Positions 60,576 to 64,000 of a DNA stretch of 64,000 nucleotides are shown here, in pieces. Under the pieces are notes generated by a model. That model saw only the letters and a program-made list of their open reading frames with translations. It searched no databases and had not been told where the DNA came from. Made by a program: the position numbers and the translations under genes. Source of the stretch: Amorphophallus konjac (taxonomy: Eukaryota; Streptophyta; Magnoliopsida; Alismatales; Araceae). The first letter of the stretch is position 1, and each line of letters begins with the position of its first letter. The stretch covers positions 202,904,102 to 202,968,101 of the forward strand of contig CM040125.1 in NCBI GenBank assembly GCA_022559845.1. Direction: 5' to 3'.

Positions 60576-60605
60576 AGAACGCGCTACCTGAGACAAGCGC
60601 GTTCT
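60576..60605 (-). repeat. Further hairpin with the same CGCGCT core
   Basis: AGAACGCGCT (60576-60585), spacer ACCTGAGACA, AGCGCGTTCT (60596-60605). Perfect 10-bp arms. GCCCC-ATC-GGGGC at 60550-60562 forms another stem next to it. Confidence 0.75.
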
Positions 60606-61145
60606 CAGTCCGCGCCCGAAAATGACAGAAACGGCAGAAAAACCCATTCCACGCCCCATTCACCCCCAGGTGAAGGGGAAACAAAGGGGAAAACATTCCC
60701 CAACCTCTCTAGCACCGAGAGGGACCATTTAAACCCCAAAACACGATTAAAACGCAAGATTCGGCTCACACACCCAAAAACATGCATTTTCCCCAAAACG
60801 TCCAAACAAGCCCGCTGGGCTCACCACGGCCTACAAAACTCGCGGGAAATGAAGTACGCGGGTTGAGGGTCCATCTCCCTACCTCCACCGAAGATTCAAC
60901 GCACCGTGGACGCCGATCCACGAACAAAACGCCGTTGAAGCCTCGCTGTTCCACGAACCCACGGTCGAGTTTCACCGCGCCTCCACCACCTCGATCCTCA
61001 CCCATCCTCGCCCGTGCCTCGCCCGCGCCGTCCCCACCTCGCCCATGCTCCACCCCGTCGGCCACCGGAGAGAGAGGGAGAGAGGAGAGAGCGTGAGAAG
61101 AGAGAGGGAGTGAAGAGAGAAATGAGAGGGGAGAGAGAAAAGGGT

Positions 61146-61157
61146 TATATATATATA
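61146..61157 (-). promoter_or_regulatory. E4 LTR TATA-like run
   Basis: TATATATATATA, about 340 bp from the LTR start on the minus strand. The position suits an LTR promoter, but the sequence is simple and could be a microsatellite. Confidence 0.4.
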
Positions 61158-61496
61158 CGAAAATCTGGAAATTCTCAAAAATACTGAAAAATAGAAAATC
61201 ACGTTTCCGCAATCCTCGGAACGCACCGATCACAACGGTACCACACTCGCCTAGGTGAACGGCCCAGTTCACCCGCAACGAGGTTCCGAAGGAATTACCG
61301 AAACACACAGTGAGAATCAGAAAACACACGCGGAAAAGCCGCGGAACGCTTCCGGGCCTCCGAAACAACTCCGGATCACGCCGATCCGAACACGAAAGAT
61401 GTCCAAAATGAAATTTCAGACACAACGGAGTTGGACACTCTGAGAAACCAGATCCGAGACCCACGAACAAGGATCCGAAAAATCCGGGGCATTACA

Positions 61497-61509
61497 GCCC
61501 TCCCCCCTT
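61497..61509 (-). other. E4 polypurine tract
   Basis: Minus strand AAGGGGGGAGGGC directly before the LTR start TGTAATGCCCC. Confidence 0.75.
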
Positions 61510-64000
61510 AAAGAAATTTCGTCCTTGAAATTCAGGACTAACACCAAGTCGCAGGGGAAGAACGCCTCAACCAACTGACAACGCTGTTAGGGCCCCCAAC
61601 ACAGAAAACCTCGATTCTCACAAAAGCACCGATCATGAGGGATATGGCCAGACCATAATCACGAACAATGCCACGCTCCGCACACCGCACACACATCGGC
61701 CACCAGAGCAGGCATAACACAAAGGCACCAGTCTGGTATCACCTCAGACACAACGGAAACCACTCACGGCATCGTTGCCACCCTCTCGCTCACCGAGGGA
61801 ACATAATCCTCGCCACAAAAACCAATCCACCGGTCAACGCCCATGCTCGGCGGACCCACCAAACACCAGCTTCTCTGCCAGCTGACCACCACAAATTTGT
61901 TGGCTCCACGCCGAGGACCACTCCACACTCGGCAAGCCGAACGCAACGATAGCACGGGACCAACTCTGTCAGAACTCAAACTTCGACAAAGCTCAGATCC
62001 CATATGGTAAAACACACCTCAGAAACGGCCACCAAAAGGCCTCGCTGGCACGCGGCTCTCTCCATTCTTGAGCCCTTACAACCAGCATCTCCTGCCCATG
62101 AAAGACCATCCACTGGTCACCAGACATTCATCAACGGGAAACCTCCGCTTGCTCAGGTTCTTCCTTCTTTCCTGGTCCTCCACCAGATCCGAAGGGAACG
62201 TTCCAAACCTCGGCAAGCCATCCGTTGACTCTCGCACAGACCACCACTACATCCAGATGGATCCCCGCGCCAACTCTACCCTTCAGGGGAGCACGGCGGG
62301 ACCCAATGATTCCATCTCCCCTCGGTCTTCACGTCACTCGACTCAGACTTACGGGGAATCCTCCCTTGCTGGCCGCAGACTGAGGATCAATATCCAACGC
62401 CGACGTCTCATTAGAGACCTCCACACACAGGCATCGACCACCATCCTATTTCATCGAATCCTATCTCATCGAAACCTCCATCTCAATTAATCCAAGAGGA
62501 CACTTGCCAATCCCGACTCCCGCTCATATCACAGAGCCACGAATCACACAACCTTTTACAACCCATGGCACACTTCTCCAGAACATGATCTCATCCGCGA
62601 ACGCAACATCTAACGCAAGAATAGGGTACTCATGCGGCAATCTCGCTTGCATATTTCCCCAACTCTCCACCTGCCAGTGCCATGAACGACAAAATCTCAA
62701 GCAACGGCACAGCAACAACACGTCTCACACAACTGGAGACAACGCATATCGATGAACCAACCCTCCACGGCTCTACCCTTCCTCAGAAATCCACCCGCAG
62801 CAACCAACGCTACAATCCGCACACTCTGATCCACACACAGAGCCACCACATCGACAACTCGGGATCCACCATCCCAACAACCATCTTCAACCCTGCATAC
62901 TCCTATCCTCTACACATTGGGAACCGCAGCACCAACCGCAAATCTCAAAAATACCGCCCAGTCGGCACTCGTCCTTCCGGATCAGCGCCAACACCCTTAC
63001 ACATCAGGGAATTGGCAACGCTTCTCACAGGCAACCACCTTGCCAAAACGCGGGACGAGTCTCGCAAGGACTTCGTGGCGCACGAAGGCCAACCAATCCG
63101 GACGCACAATGCAAGATGACGAACCTTAACCAAACACGATTCTCTCCAACAAAAGAGAACCCAATCACACCTCCGACCAACGGAAGGAAAACTCCACACT
63201 CGACCTGACCTCGAGCCTCACGCATGCTGGGAACAGCACCTTCCAGTACCAAGAAAAATCATCACTTCCGTCAGGTCAGCTCCTCCGACAACACTTGCCA
63301 AGTGTTCCGTCGGACAACGATCACAATATCTCTCGATGCACCACCGTTGCAATTCCCCAAACTACAACACGCCATGCCAAGAGCCGCAACATGAGCCATA
63401 ACCGGCAACCGCCGACGCTCATCCTCGAGTCCCAAAACTCACTGCGGAACCTTCACATTTCGAGCCAAATCCTGGGCGAACACAACCCATTCGCACACAA
63501 GAGCGCAGGAGCAAGACTTACTGGGACACCACAGCCCATCCTGCCTCGAAATTCGTAAGGGTAATCAGGATCGACACGTCACTTCTGACGCCACAGAGCA
63601 TGACAAGGACATCAGGCTCGACAAATCAGTAGATCAACAGAAAACCTTCCGCTCACTCGAGCACAATTCTCGACCAGAGCACCCGCTCCAACACTTCAAA
63701 CCACAACCTCAGCGCCTCAAGGGCTGGACAATCCTCAGACTGGAGTGGCCAAACTCTATAACAGCTCCCTCAAAGCACACTCACAGCCACTTAACGACGA
63801 ACAATCCTCACCAGCCACCTGACCTAGCTGCAGACTCCTCGAACGTAGCACCACAACAGCACGCCCGGCGGCAAACTCTGCCCAACGCAACACAATCGGG
63901 GCCACCACCGATGAGGGAGAAGGCTCTCGACCTCGATCCGCAGACCCCACGCGGGCACGAAAGCCGCGAACAGACAGCGCACTCAAGCTCTCAAGCGAGA
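61510..64000. other. E4 interior, no recognised gene
   Basis: 2.5 kb rich in A and C on the plus strand (G and T on the coding strand), with frames open for at most about 145 codons. I see no Gag, protease, RT or integrase motif on either strand. It may be a long 3' non-coding part of the element or an old, decayed pol. Confidence 0.5.

Larger units (their letters stand above)
58445..61496 (-). repeat. E4 3' LTR (3052 bp)
   Basis: Bounded by TGTAACGACC and CATTACA. It contains a TATA-like run at 61146-61157, a tandem array of short hairpins (60390-60515) and another hairpin at 60576-60605. Only one LTR is in the window, so the boundaries rest on terminal motifs and the PPT. Confidence 0.75.
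58445..64000 (-). mobile_element. E4: 3' part of a minus-strand LTR element, family not identified
   Basis: LTR at 58445-61496 (TGTAACGACC to GGGGCATTACA on the plus strand), then a polypurine tract on the minus strand and interior running off the window. Just before the PPT the minus strand reads NFKDEISLRGEG, a common 3' end of gypsy elements. No RT, integrase or other domain could be read in the 2.5 kb of interior, so it may be a non-autonomous element or a badly decayed one. Confidence 0.7.

Noticed and set aside
62004..63129. Plus-strand ORFs of 75-145 codons in the E4 interior
   Set aside because: Many overlapping frames in A+C-rich sequence, no start context or domain; likely chance.

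Overview
This 64 kb window looks like nuclear heterochromatin of a flowering plant with a repeat-rich genome. I found no ordinary host gene and no tRNA or rRNA. Nearly every base belongs to LTR retrotransposons of the Ty3/gypsy (Metaviridae) superfamily, inserted into one another. The plant origin is inferred from the element types: Tat-lineage elements with two RNase H domains and an antisense accessory ORF, and chromoviruses primed by initiator tRNA-Met. The species cannot be told from the sequence.

The lowest layer is a minus-strand Tat-lineage element, here called Tat-2 (21100-58444). From right to left it has a broken 5' LTR (58310-58444), a PBS, gag, protease, RT, RNase H, a second RNase H and integrase (down to 46994). 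Next comes a plus-strand (antisense) accessory region with a Transposase_28-like ORF and coiled coil (39790-45660), then the PPT (39573-39590) and the 3' LTR (39269-39572 plus 21100-21395). It has been hit by five insertions: an unknown element in its 5' LTR (E4, 58445 to the window end), a minus-strand chromovirus-like element in gag (E3, 51635-57478, target duplication GGTGG), a solo LTR in the antisense ORF (42533-44836, CTCTC), an 18 kb Tat/Ogre-like element in its 3' LTR (Tat-3, 21396-39263, GTAAC), and a chromovirus, also in its 3' LTR (Chromo-M, right end at 21099).

The left third is a deeper stack. Chromo-M (16285-21099, minus) is cut in its protease by Chromo-P (12874-16284, plus). 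Chromo-P is cut just before its 3' LTR by Tat-1 (1-12873, minus, a close relative of Tat-2). Tat-1 is cut in its integrase by E1 (153-7772, plus, target duplication CCTCC). That makes five levels. The left halves of Chromo-M, Chromo-P and Tat-1 lie outside the window.

All the elements are defective. Most nonsense codons look like CGA to TGA or CAR to TAG, the pattern expected from deamination of methylated cytosine. The features most worth following up are: E1, a mini-element whose whole interior is one reading frame joining a Gag core to an integrase tail and chromodomain; a second, partial copy of the gag C-terminus inside pol of Tat-3; tandem arrays in the 3' UTR of Tat-3; clusters of palindromes and short-loop hairpins in the LTRs of several families; a tandem duplication in the Tat-2 antisense ORF with a 66-bp inverted repeat at its junction; and a possible second antisense transcription unit in Tat-2.
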